DNA of 64,000 nt from Diorhabda sublineata (Eukaryota; Arthropoda; Insecta; Coleoptera; Chrysomelidae), in assembly GCF_026230105.1 (NCBI RefSeq), contig NC_079474.1, forward strand, positions 25,066,794 to 25,130,793, given 5' to 3'. How positions within the stretch are numbered: position 1 is the stretch's first letter; every line of letters begins with the position of its first letter. The notes beneath the pieces were generated by a model. The model was not told the origin of the DNA and searched no databases. It worked only from the letters and a program-made list of their open reading frames with translations. The position numbers and the translations under genes were made by a program. Positions 23,393 to 33,115 of this stretch are shown piece by piece.

Positions 23393-23764
23393 TTAAGTAT
23401 TTAATCTATGAATAATTGTTAAATTAATTTTATGTTTAAGGTAATTTTTAAGGTGAGTAATGTTGTATTTTGGTCCTAAAATTTCACGTATTGTTCCGAG
23501 TGGTGGATTTGATGATGATCTTTCTGAGTTAAGAGATGGACATTCTGCGATTATGTGTTTTATATTTAATTTGCAATTGCAGTTGCTACATTTTGGTTCG
23601 GGTTTCGCATCAAATAAGTAGCTGTGCGTCAGTCGCGTATGGCCTAGACGCAGACGTGTTAGAAGAACTTCATCTCTGCGATTTTTCGGTAGTCGAAATG
23701 TTTTCTGTGATTGAAATTTGACGGCGATACGTAATCGATGCCGTATAAGTTCTCCTCTGGTCAT
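23393..23764 (-). pseudogene. C-terminal end of a LINE ORF2
   Basis: A single open minus-strand frame of 123 codons holds the region just after RNase H in I/R1/Jockey-type elements: 'NRRDEVLLTRLRLGHTRLTH', 'SYLFDAKPEPKCSNCNCKLN' and 'IKHIIAECPSL' (Cys-x2-Cys ... His ... Cys tail), then 'LGTIREILGP'. It ends with a stop at 23,393. Everything upstream is missing, as in a 5'-truncated insertion. Unlike most neighbours this remnant frame has no internal stop. Confidence 0.85.
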
Positions 23765-23831
23765 ACAGCAGAGCAGCTGTACAAGCCATAATCTGTACAG
23801 CGAAACCTCCTACAAGAATGATGGCTGCGAG

Positions 23832-24088
23832 TACTGAACACACTATTTTTGTTAACAATACACCAACACTCACAATTATACTGTCTGCTTGCGTTTTGTT
23901 AATCAAATAATAGTCTTTAGAGACTAGAAGTTAACTTCTCAATCTTTATCTCTGAATACCATAACTTGGAGATTTGAAGGTAAACTGTTTCTGTCTCAGT
24001 CTCCGAAGAAGATGACTTTGTTATCAAAACATCAGGAACTGTAATTGTGAGTGTTAGTATAGTTTTATTGTAAATGGTGTGTTCAGTA
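23832..24088. repeat. Inverted repeat pair of 47-bp arms
   Basis: Arm 23,832-23,878 is the reverse complement of 24,042-24,088 with several mismatches. Shared blocks include 'taattgtgagtgtt' and 'gtgtgttcagta'. The spacer is about 163 bp and contains 'gaagatgactttgttatcaa', a phrase like the leader or 3' parts of some insect LINEs. Probably a foldback remnant or two opposed LINE ends. Confidence 0.55.
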
Positions 24089-24454
24089 TTAATATCACCA
24101 ATGGTTCGAGACAGTTCAACTTAAATAGCTGCAAGTTTCAATAAGTTTGAGTCCTCGGTTATGAGGCAGCAAGAGAAACTATGAGGCTGACTAGCTAACT
24201 TGACTTAAATACAGAAAACCACCAATAAGCCCAAAACCCAGTTTAGATAAAAGTGTAGCTATTACATACACGATTAGTCAGCTCACTTCAACAGGCACGA
24301 AATTTGACTAGTCCGTGGCCTTATGTACATGGACATTTAAGACGGCATCTCCGTACTATAGGCGTCCGGGCGATCTGTTGGTAGATGGAACAGAAAGCAA
24401 CTGCAGACCTCATCAGCAGGGAGTACTTACCAGTAACAAATGCGAGGTTCAAAC
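24089..24454. other. Unassigned sequence
   Basis: Contains 'gttggtagatgg' (24,379) and 'gcgaggttcaaac' (24,442), faintly like A and B boxes of a tRNA-derived SINE. Too weak to call. Confidence 0.3.
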
Positions 24455-24800
24455 ACTTACAGTTTGCAGAGTGACGATAAAAGTTTCAAGACTAGTTTCC
24501 TATTTAGCTTTTCAACGATATGGTTCTGTAGTATTTTTGAGTGGGACTGGATCCTAGACCCAGCAAACCGCACAGTAACTAAACCAAGAACGATAAACAC
24601 CGTTAGACATTTTAAAATAAGTGGCTTTTTTACAGGAAATATCATGCCTAATAATTTAAAGGTTGAATTGGATGCTCTGTATCAAAGTTTAACGGTTTAA
24701 ACACCCAAGCAAGCTTTACAGTTTGCCGAGTCACGATAGGAAATATTATGCCTAATAATTTAAAAATTAAAATAGGATGCGCTTTATCAAGGTTTAACGG
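24455..24800 (+). repeat. Interleaved local direct repeats
   Basis: Two different words are each present twice. A 25-bp word (24,455-24,479 and 24,714-24,738) contains 'acagtttgc' and 'acgata'. A 62-63-bp word (24,634-24,695 and 24,738-24,800) contains 'atgcctaataatttaaa' and 'tttaacgg'. In the second occurrence the two words are directly joined. This fits a local duplication with an internal deletion. Confidence 0.75.
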
Positions 24801-26051
24801 ATTGATAAGAAGGACATAAAACATCATCTTTTCTAAACTACTTTCTAATAAACTTTCTAATAAAACTACAAGTCGTCTATGTTATGGGATTATTTTCTAA
24901 ACTTAGAGGTAAATTGAATGGTTTTCACCTATACATGGAATTACAGGCATTTTTAAAATGTCAGTCCGAGAGCTATGGACCAAAAATTTAGTGCAAAATA
25001 CTCACTTTCATGATTATGATTCAAAGAGTTCCGCGATACTACGAATGAAATGAATCAAACGACAGGAAATTAGTTGTCTCATTCCCAAAAAATACAGAAA
25101 TACAAATTCTGACATATCCAAACAAGCCCTTGAGGTTCAATTTCTTTAGAGGGGTGGATGTTACCCTTAGAATTTAGAAAACACAATGTACTTAGGTTCA
25201 ATTCGGATTTAAAAATAGTTTTCTTGAAAAACCAAGCAAGACGAAATATGGCTGTTTTTTGTTATTCGAAAATATACTTTCAAATTTATTCTGTATTATC
25301 AAAATTGCGCAGATTGTCATTAATTGTCACTAATCTACAATTCTATTCTAGCCGTTCAGAAACCTATAAAATGAATGTTTATGAAACTTCCGTATTTGAA
25401 TGTAATTGGTTGCACTTTTGGAAAAAATATAAGAAATAGTTGTTGTTAGTCTCTAGAAACTGCATTCAAATTCAAAATGACCTACGAGTATTTGACATTC
25501 TCACAGCATTTTTTAGATATTGCATGCTACTACTATTAATTAGGAAAGGTTTTTTCCGTAATTTTATAGAAAAGGGAAGTATAATAGTAAAATTATTTTG
25601 CGAGATTGTGGATTCACTTCTAAACAAACAAACAACCAATCAAGGCGAAGAAAATAATTCAATAAACAATTAATTTCTTTTTAGTTAATTTTCCCTTCGA
25701 AGATATTGAGAGGTAATGATAATCGTGCGTCAGTCATAACCCTCCAATATAATTAACCATAATAAGCTATCTGCTCTTTTCTTTCATGTTGTTATCAATA
25801 ACTTATGTTGAATCAAAAAGTGAAAATTGTTATTAATGTGAATATATGGTTTGAAGAAATCACTGCCTATGGTCAAAACAGGAATAGGCTAAGTTGTGCC
25901 CTTATGGTTTTATTCGTTTTTTAGCATATTTTAAGAAAGTACTTAGGGTATAGCTAGTCGTGTATATTGATCTAGATATTGGTTTTCAAGACACTAGTAG
26001 GTCCACAAAGACATAAATCGCGCCAATTAATATTTTTTAGATACCCTTGGG
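24801..26051. other. AT-rich stretch without a recognised gene
   Basis: Open frames at 25,158-25,439 and 25,440-25,673 are AT-rich with no recognised domain. Not supported as genes. Confidence 0.5.
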
Positions 26052-26390
26052 CAGGGGTGCTCAAACGGTCGATCGCTAGTGCTTTTTGAGTAGATCTCGA
26101 GAAGAAAAAAATTTTTAATAAGTAGGTAGGTAACTAAACTACAAAAATGTATTACGTAATAAAATAACACTGCTTGCGGCAAAAGGCGGCTTTATCAATG
26201 GAACGCGCGGCACTTGTCAAAGAAAAGCCGCGTTGTTTCTAGACTAGACTGTACTGTCTAGTTTCGGGCGGAGCGTTTGACGGGAACATTCGAGACTTTC
26301 TTTCACGCCGATATAAATGTTGCGCCTGCATGAATTGTAACTTGATAGCGATACTACGTCGATACAACGTTTATTATTAAATAGTGGAAA

Positions 26391-28220
26391 ATGAGTGCAG
26401 TGAAGAAATCTAAAACGTATCATTTTAATAAGGATTGGGAGGAAGAATTTTTCTTTTGTATGGTGAAGGATAAGTGCATTTGTGTTATTTGTCGTGCGTC
26501 AGTTGCAATACCTAAGCGTGGTAACTTAGAGAGGCATCATAAAACGGTTCATAAAAACTATCAAAAGGATTTTCTGCCACAGAGTGAATTAAGAAAACGA
26601 AAAGTGAGTGATTTTATATCTTGTTTGAAAAAACAACAACCCATGTTCACAAGACCAGCCAAACAATCAAATGCTGCTACGATCGCGTCATTTAAAATAT
26701 CTCATATATTGGCGAAACACAAGAAACCATTCGAAGATGGATCGGTGGTGAAGGAAGCATTTATTGAAGTGGGTGAGACTTTATTTGGAGATTTTGAAAA
26801 TAAAACAGAAATCATGTCTGCCATTAGGGAACTTCAGTTATCTCGTCCGACTGTCACAAGGCGTCAGGACATCGCAGATAAACTAAAACATGATATCATG
26901 GAATGTACATACTTTTCTTTACAGTTCGACGAATTCACCGATATGACAGACACTGCCCAGCTGTGTATTTTTATTCGGATGGTATTCAATGACATGTCGA
27001 CTAAGGAAGAATTTTTGACAATCATTCCTCTGAAGGGGAAGACCCGTGGCGAAGATGTATATGAAGTTTTCTTTAATTTTGTAAAAAACTACGAGCTACC
27101 AATATATAAATTAGTGTGCATTACAACCGATGGAGCACCAGCAATGACTGGAAACAAAAACGGTTTTGTGGCATTGTGTCGAGCTAATGAAGAATTCCCT
27201 TCATTTTTTTTATTCCATTGCATTATACATCAACAAGTTTTGTGTTCCAAAGTTTTAAACACGGAGGGAATTATGGGCATTGCAACAAAAATTGTGAATT
27301 CCATCCGTGCACGTAGCTTGCAACGGCCGGCGGCTCTTTCAGTTGCAGTTGGAAGATAGGGAGTCAGCTGAACACACTGATTTAGTTCTTCACACAGACG
27401 TCAGGTGGTTGAGTCGCGGAAAGTTCCTACAAAGGTTTCAAGAATTATTGCCCGAAATAACAGCTTTTCTAGACGAAAGAGGTGATGACACTCAGATTTT
27501 GAAAAACGAAAAATGGCTGACTGATTTGGCATTTTTGACTGACATCACAATGCACTTAAACATCGTTAACTTGGAGCTTCAAGGTAAAGGAAAAACTATT
27601 ATTGAGATGATTAGCGCAGTAAACGCATTCAAAAGTAAATTGCAACTTATGATAGATCAACTGAAAAGAAAGGATCTGAAACATTTTCCGTCTTTGAAAG
27701 CAAGGATTCCTCAGTTTAATTATGATACGTATGAGGCTGAATTATCAAATATTTTGGGAAAATTCGAAATGCGTTTTTATGATTGCAGTAAATTGGAAAA
27801 TATAGCATCATTTATGAGTTATCTTTTTTCATGTAAAAACATTGAGGAATTAACTACTGAAATAGCAAGCCAGTTTAATATGAACTCATGTTCTGTTAAA
27901 ATGAGTTGGTGCAGATTATATCAGATATACATCTCAAAGCTACAGCATCTGATACAAATTTCTGGTGTTTTATATCTGAAGATAAATATCCGGATCTAAG
28001 GCAAATCGCCCTTCAACTGACGGCATTGTTTGGGTCAACTTACTTGTGCGAGTCTGCATTTTCTGAAATGAAGGTAATGAAGTCAAAATATCGCAATCGA
28101 CTAACTGACGATCATATGTCATCATGCTTGCGATTAGCACTCAGTGGTTACGTACCATCTTATGAAAAGAATGCTGAGGACATGCAGTGCCACGCTTCAA
28201 CATCCAAAGCCACTCTTTAG
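26391..28220 (+). pseudogene. hAT transposase (GTF2IRD2/ZBED5-like), two frameshifts
   Basis: Cut-and-paste transposase. The ATG at 26,391 opens a BED-type zinc finger (Cys31, Cys34, His49/50, His54: 'CVICRASVAI', 'NLERHHKTVH'). The RNase H-like core has Asp180 in 'LQFDEFTDMTDTAQL', Asp247 in 'TTDGAPAMTG' and the CxxH motif in 'LFHCIIHQQ' (residues 277-280). A frameshift near 27,325-27,335 moves reading to the next frame ('EHTDLVLHTDVRWLSRGKFL'). A second near 27,903 leads to the C-terminal dimerisation block 'LTALFGSTYLCESAFSEMK' with the acidic residue, ending at 28,220. The total is about 600 codons, the family's normal size. Only two lesions and no internal stop within the three segments, so it was probably active fairly recently. 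Confidence 0.92.
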
Positions 28221-28397
28221 TTAGGTTTAACACCATATGTAACTCTTTTGTTTTGTAACAACCAATAAACTCGCAATTTTGAATAACTATGAGTTTTTTC
28301 ATTGATATTGTAGAGAAGAACCTAACTAAACCTAACCCAAACCTTGACTAAAATAATGTACCTATATTGTGCAGAAAGCTAATATCTATATATGCTA

Positions 28398-28431
28398 CGG
28401 TACACCCTACCTAGGTAGGTACGGTGTATCG
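28398..28431. repeat. Hairpin in the hAT 3' subterminal region
   Basis: Arms 'cggtacacc' (28,398-28,406) and 'ggtgtatcg' (28,423-28,431) pair at 8 of 9 bases around the perfect 12-bp palindrome 'ctacctaggtag' (28,407-28,418). Confidence 0.7.
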
Positions 28432-28639
28432 TGTATGTACGACAACCCTGCATCACACATACTTGCAGCCTCTCAGAGTCGATCGTAAGTAGTCTAAAAA
28501 TATTAAGGTAGATCGCCAGCAGTTCAAGTTTGAGCACCCCTGCCTTACGGGTATAACTAATAACATAATAGTTTTATACTCTTACTAGGTAAAAACTTGA
28601 TGTACCAGAATGACGTGCACAGTAGAAAGCAAAAATTCC

Positions 28640-28808
28640 ACTTAATATACCTTATAAAAGACTATATTGCAAGAACATATCGGGAAAATAAACTTTCAGC
28701 TTTATAGTAATGAATATGGGTATGATTTTTTAATCTATTTTCCAAATATTAAGATATCTGTCCTATGTAAATAGTGTCACAGTCATTACAAGGTACTTTA
28801 TAAATAAT
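28640..28808 (-). pseudogene. Penelope-like element, GIY-YIG endonuclease fragment
   Basis: On the minus strand from about 28,808 the reading is 'IIYKVPCNDCDTIYIGQIS', then 'YLENRLKNHTHI'. This is the start of the Penelope-type GIY-YIG endonuclease, with the Y ... Y-I-G signature and the CxxC of that family. In active elements this nickase primes insertion of the retroelement. A stop interrupts the reading soon after the signature. The reverse transcriptase that should lie upstream (toward 30 kb) is not recognisable. Confidence 0.7.
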
Positions 28809-29054
28809 ATCACTCGTGTATGATTCTAAGGATGCGGATAAGCAGTGGAATAAAGTAGATGATTATTTATTAGTAGCAACGTTTGAACTTCAGCATGTTT
28901 GCCTACACCTCGTCTGTCTTGTACTCAGGTTATTTTATAAAAGAAGCCTTTGGACATTAAACTTTCACTATACACGAACTGCAAGACTAAGAAAGCTATT
29001 TGTTATATGTGGCATGTGGAAGAATTAAATGGCATCGTATCTTTAAGATTATTT

Positions 29055-29112
29055 AAAGTTGCCAGATTACGTAGCACAAATTATACTTTATTGAGATCCT
29101 TGCGAAAGACAC
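29055..29112 (+). repeat. First copy of a 58-bp direct repeat
   Basis: Shares 'aaagttgccagatt', 'cgtagcacaaat' and 'aagacac' with 29,413-29,470. Both copies are 58 bp and about 358 bp apart. Confidence 0.8.
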
Positions 29113-29282
29113 AATAAGGATTCTCCTCTCAATGAAATATTCTGAACGGCAACAAAAGAGTATCCACACATAAAACAAATTATCAACCCACATCGCAATA
29201 ATTTGTTCGCGTTCGGTTATACAAATTTTTGTACAATCTAGTAAGATATCTTTGCTCTAAATCTTGAAAGAGAGTTCTGAGA

Positions 29283-29345
29283 TTTGTTTTTATTTATTTA
29301 TCTATTTATTTATTTATTTTAATAATCATATATTTATTTATTTAT
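29283..29345 (+). repeat. (TTTA)n-like microsatellite
   Basis: Imperfect run of TTTA units with one TCTA and a break near 29,319. Confidence 0.85.
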
Positions 29346-29412
29346 CCAAGTATTATTTTCGAACGAATCAGGAAACATTTGAAAACGTTATTTTAGATAA
29401 TCATAATGTAAA

Positions 29413-29470
29413 AAAGTTGCCAGATTCCGTAGCACAAATGATACTCTATTGAGATACATGCGGAAGACAC
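29413..29470 (+). repeat. Second copy of the 58-bp direct repeat
   Basis: See 29,055-29,112. An 85-codon open frame (29,449-29,706) starts in this copy and has no recognised domain. Confidence 0.8.
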
Positions 29471-30342
29471 ATGAAAATGAAACATTCAACACTGACTTGA
29501 ATACAATTTTAAAATCTACCATATTCAGTATTCTCACAAATATTAAAGATATCGGAATAATTAAGACATTTCATACTTCCGAATCTTATGTCAAAAATCC
29601 TACAAAACTGCTGACGGAAGATTTTCACCCGAAAACTTCCGTTAAGGAACAGAGAGAAGTTTCATTGAATTTTGGAAGAGTTTTTCAGCAACACCAACTC
29701 AATTAAGTGACTGCGTTAATCTATTTTGTAGGCTAATTGAAAGTGGCAACTCTACTCCTAATAGATGGCTTGTCAAGTTTATGATGAATCACTTTTTTTG
29801 TTTCGATTCCTCTTGATTTCCTAATATTTACTGTGATATGCGTAATGAATTATCATTCCTATTATTCCTTCCAAATGAATAATCATTAATTTTTTTTGGT
29901 AAACTAATGGATTATTGTAATGAATACTGAATCATTTATTGTTCAATTTATATTATAGAACTGGAATAAAACTTATCATGTAGATAATTGAGTGGAACAT
30001 TTAATAAAATGATGTAACTTCCTGATATTTCGATTTTGTTTTGCAAAACAAAATGTGGAATAGAAGTGTTTCCAAATAATTCAAATTGCAAAACAATCTA
30101 TTAGAATAACTTATATATCTATTTCTACTTTTTGTAAAACTTTTTCTTTAAAAATGTTTACCACATATCTTCAGAAAAATAGTTTGCACGGAATATGGCT
30201 GATCAACAAATTGTACCCTTTCTTCCAATCTTGAAAAACTTCTTTGTGCTTTTAAACGGGTTGAGAAAATATTTACTTCAAGACTAAGCTCTAGAAGTAA
30301 GTGTGATCCAAACATTACAGTAGAAATGAATTGAAATACTAT
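29471..30342. other. AT-rich stretch, one unassigned ORF
   Basis: The + strand frame to 29,706 is open but resembles nothing I know. The rest is AT-rich. Confidence 0.4.
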
Positions 30343-30760
30343 TAAGTGGTACCAGGAAGTCTCTAAAACAGCAGATAGAACTGGTGTAGGAATATACGGG
30401 AATGTACTCTGAAAGCTTAGGCAACACACCAATAATTTTTGTAGCAGAAATACATGCCATTGAAAAATGTGTCCAATCTATTGCAAACAGAAGAAGAATA
30501 AACTACGAATAACAACAGGAGTCTTGTCGGGCACTGTCGCCTCAATGGACACCTGAAGATACTAGAGAATACAATATTCGGATTCTTGTGAGCAGAAAAG
30601 AGAGACACTATGAAACTCTAGAGCACTACATCTGAGAGCGTATGAAATAGAAGACGAATATCTCTAGCAGCTACAGTAATGCTACATTCTTTCTAAGAGG
30701 AGTGGAGTTAAAAGATCAGCTGGAAATACTAGGTTTGCCAGTATCGGAATAAGAAAATGA
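30343..30760 (+). pseudogene. LINE RNase H and C-terminal fragment
   Basis: Reads 'SKTADRTGVGIYGNVL' (about 30,355-30,415, the start of RNase H after the degraded TDG), then 'FVAEIHAIEKCVQSI' (about 30,438-30,483, catalytic Glu region), then in shifted frames 'SGHCRLNGHLKIL' (about 30,514-30,553, the start of the zinc tail). The second Asp and the His motif are lost. Same broad I/Jockey-type family as the fragment at 55.9 kb. Confidence 0.68.
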
Positions 30761-32649
30761 CAATGAGAGTCACACACACACACTTCTAAATGCTTCAATT
30801 TTTATTTTATTGAATTTTGAAAATAAGGGGTAGTTTTCTCCTATTACAATAATATGCATATATGGGTATGGGATAGATCTTTCAGTTAATAGTAAATAGA
30901 GCTTATTTCCAAAATTTCACGCAAATTTAAGATGGAATTCTGAGGTGATACCATATTTTTACTTTGTTAATCAATTATTTATAACAAAAATGCGTTGACT
31001 GTTACATGGATAGGTTATTACCTTGTAGTCAAACAGTTAAGGGCTGAAATCTCACTGGGAAATATGGAATTTCGAATCATCAATTTTATCAATTTATAAT
31101 ACTATTTTTAATTAAATTGATTAATAATTCTATGTTAGATCAAATCTCATTACAGACGAGATTAAGAAATCTTGAAAAAAAATTTCCACTTTGAAACTTT
31201 CAAACTAATAAACGATGAAATTAGAAATCCACTCTTGTGTATACCATTACACGTTGATGTTTGGAATTTTATCCCATTGCTTCCGAGCACCCTATACATT
31301 TGATGTCCAAACTCATTTACTGTTTAACTAGTTCACATATCAAAAGTAATTTTAATTGTACTCAATAGCGGAATTTTTAGTAAATTTTTATAAAGTAATA
31401 GTTCTCATACGACCAAATTTCCTTTACATTTCTGTACATACATTCTCAAAAATTAATTTTACCAAGATTTACGACAAAAACTCCATTTCTCATTTCTCAA
31501 TGCATTCTAGATTAAATGTGATTTGAAAAATTATCACTAAATTGTTTTTATTTTACCTCTAGTAGTTGGAATCATAATATAAATAAATAATCATAAATCA
31601 ATTAAAATCTTCTATTTAAAGAAGTGACTTCTGAGCTATAAGTAATAAGCCGATTGGACTGGTTTTATTATTTGCATTTAGCTCATTCTGAATTCCATCA
31701 CAAATATTTTCTTGTGAGAGAATTTCTAAAAACATCTTTGCACCCCGCAAACTCGAAGATTTAACTATTTTTTAATACGAGTCTTAGTTTTTCATTTTCA
31801 TTTATCTACCCTTTTATCTTGATTACCTATTTTGGAATCCGTTCAATCTTCTCTAAAAGATTGGAAAGTTATTCGACTAAGCCAAATATTCAGTCCATAA
31901 ATGTTTTTAGATGTACCCCAATCTACGGCACTGCTGATATAACTAATAACTACTTCAGCTCCATATCAAAATACATTTCAATATATGAATAACATATGTA
32001 TTTAAGAATAAGTTACTTCAACTTTATCATCAAACATCTCTAGTGTAACAGTTTTGGAAAGACTATTTCTAGAGTTTCCATCTCTGCGTCGGACATTTCC
32101 CGAGGTATAGTAAAATTAATGCAAATACCCACCTCGAGAGTCCCTCGCAAGATATATACATGACAGGAATATTGTACTTTATGGTAAGAGAAGCATGAAA
32201 ATTTTCGGTCAGTCTCCATCTCGGAGGTCACTCTGCCAGAAATACTTTAGAACATACAGCCTGAATCCCCTTTGCGCAGCTTTAACAGCTCCGTGTATTC
32301 GGTATGTTAATGTCACTGTAAAAACGGATACGGATACTAAATAGACACCAAGAATATGCCTTGAGGGTACAATATGGGAAAGGTCGGTGATAAATTGTTG
32401 AAAACTAATAATATACTAGCAGAATGAAGACAAAATTAATTAATTCACAAATACTGTATGCTACATACTCAATAAACTGAAATTATTTTTTCATCAACAA
32501 AACCTCACGTAGCTGTAAGATTAATCAAAAATAGTTTCAAAAATAAAGTTATGATAATGATGTTTTCATATTAACAAAATATTTGAAATCAGGTTTTCAA
32601 AATATTGGTATAAACTTTCCGCTTCTTTATGTTAAAAGCAGCCACAACA
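30761..32649. other. AT-rich stretch without a recognised gene
   Basis: Holds a short (CA)n at 30,771-30,783. A phrase at about 31,255-31,298 ('cgagcaccctatacat') could be an eroded transposon end. A short open minus frame at 32,040-32,231 has no recognised domain. Confidence 0.45.
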
Positions 32650-33115
32650 GGGTAAAACCTATTTCACTCGAGTAGCTGGAGTTGTGCCTGCCGTGTGGAG
32701 ATACCTGTGGATATTGATCCCGAACTTCTGTAGGTTGTGATGCTCGAGAAAGACGTGCCTTGGTAGCTGATTCCACAGACTTGCACTTCTCCAAAGATAA
32801 ATTGAAGGTCTGCTTGTCGAGTAGGTCATGCAGAAACTACTGCGGAATTATGCTGGAAATGTCGGAAGAGAATTAGCAGGGGTAGTATCGACAAAACAGT
32901 TAGGTCGCCTACCTTTCTTCTATGTTCTAAGCTGTCCAAGTTTCTAGACAACCCTAAATCGCCTATAAGTCGAACTGCTCTCTTTTGTATTAAGTCGAGC
33001 ATCTTCAGGGTATGCTTGGAAGCCCAGCTCCAAATGTGCGAGCAATGTTCCACAGATGGACGAATCTGGGGTTTGTAGAGTATTAGAAGCTGTTGCGGAG
33101 TATATAGCTTTTTAA
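32650..33115 (-). pseudogene. 3' end of a Jockey/CR1-like reverse transcriptase
   Basis: The minus strand reads 'AFFKIKKLYTPQQLLILYKP' then 'QIRPSVEHCSHIWSW' and 'KMLDLIQKRAVRLIGD' (about 33,110-32,935), followed by 'LDSLEHRRKVGDL', the thumb and C-terminal region of non-RNase H LINE polymerases. The ORF end is degraded ('PTRQADLQFIFGEVQVCGI', about 32,825-32,770). No catalytic core remains, so this is a 5'-truncated copy. Confidence 0.85.

Larger units (their letters stand above)
26052..28542 (+). mobile_element. Near-complete hAT transposon
   Basis: Perfect 15-bp terminal inverted repeats 'caggggtgctcaaac' begin at 26,052 and end, inverted, at 28,542. The 8-bp flanks (26,044-26,051 'cccttggg' and 28,543-28,550 'ccttacgg') agree at 5 of 8 positions, a plausible decayed target duplication. 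The element is 2,491 bp, a usual length for an autonomous hAT. The transposase reading frame occupies 26,391-28,220. Confidence 0.9.

Noticed and set aside
24370..24455. Possible tRNA-derived SINE head (A-box and B-box-like words)
   Set aside because: The two words are about 65 bp apart and poorly matched, and no cloverleaf could be drawn.
31255..31298. Transposon-end-like phrase with 'gagcaccctatacat'
   Set aside because: Only one end, no partner or transposase nearby.
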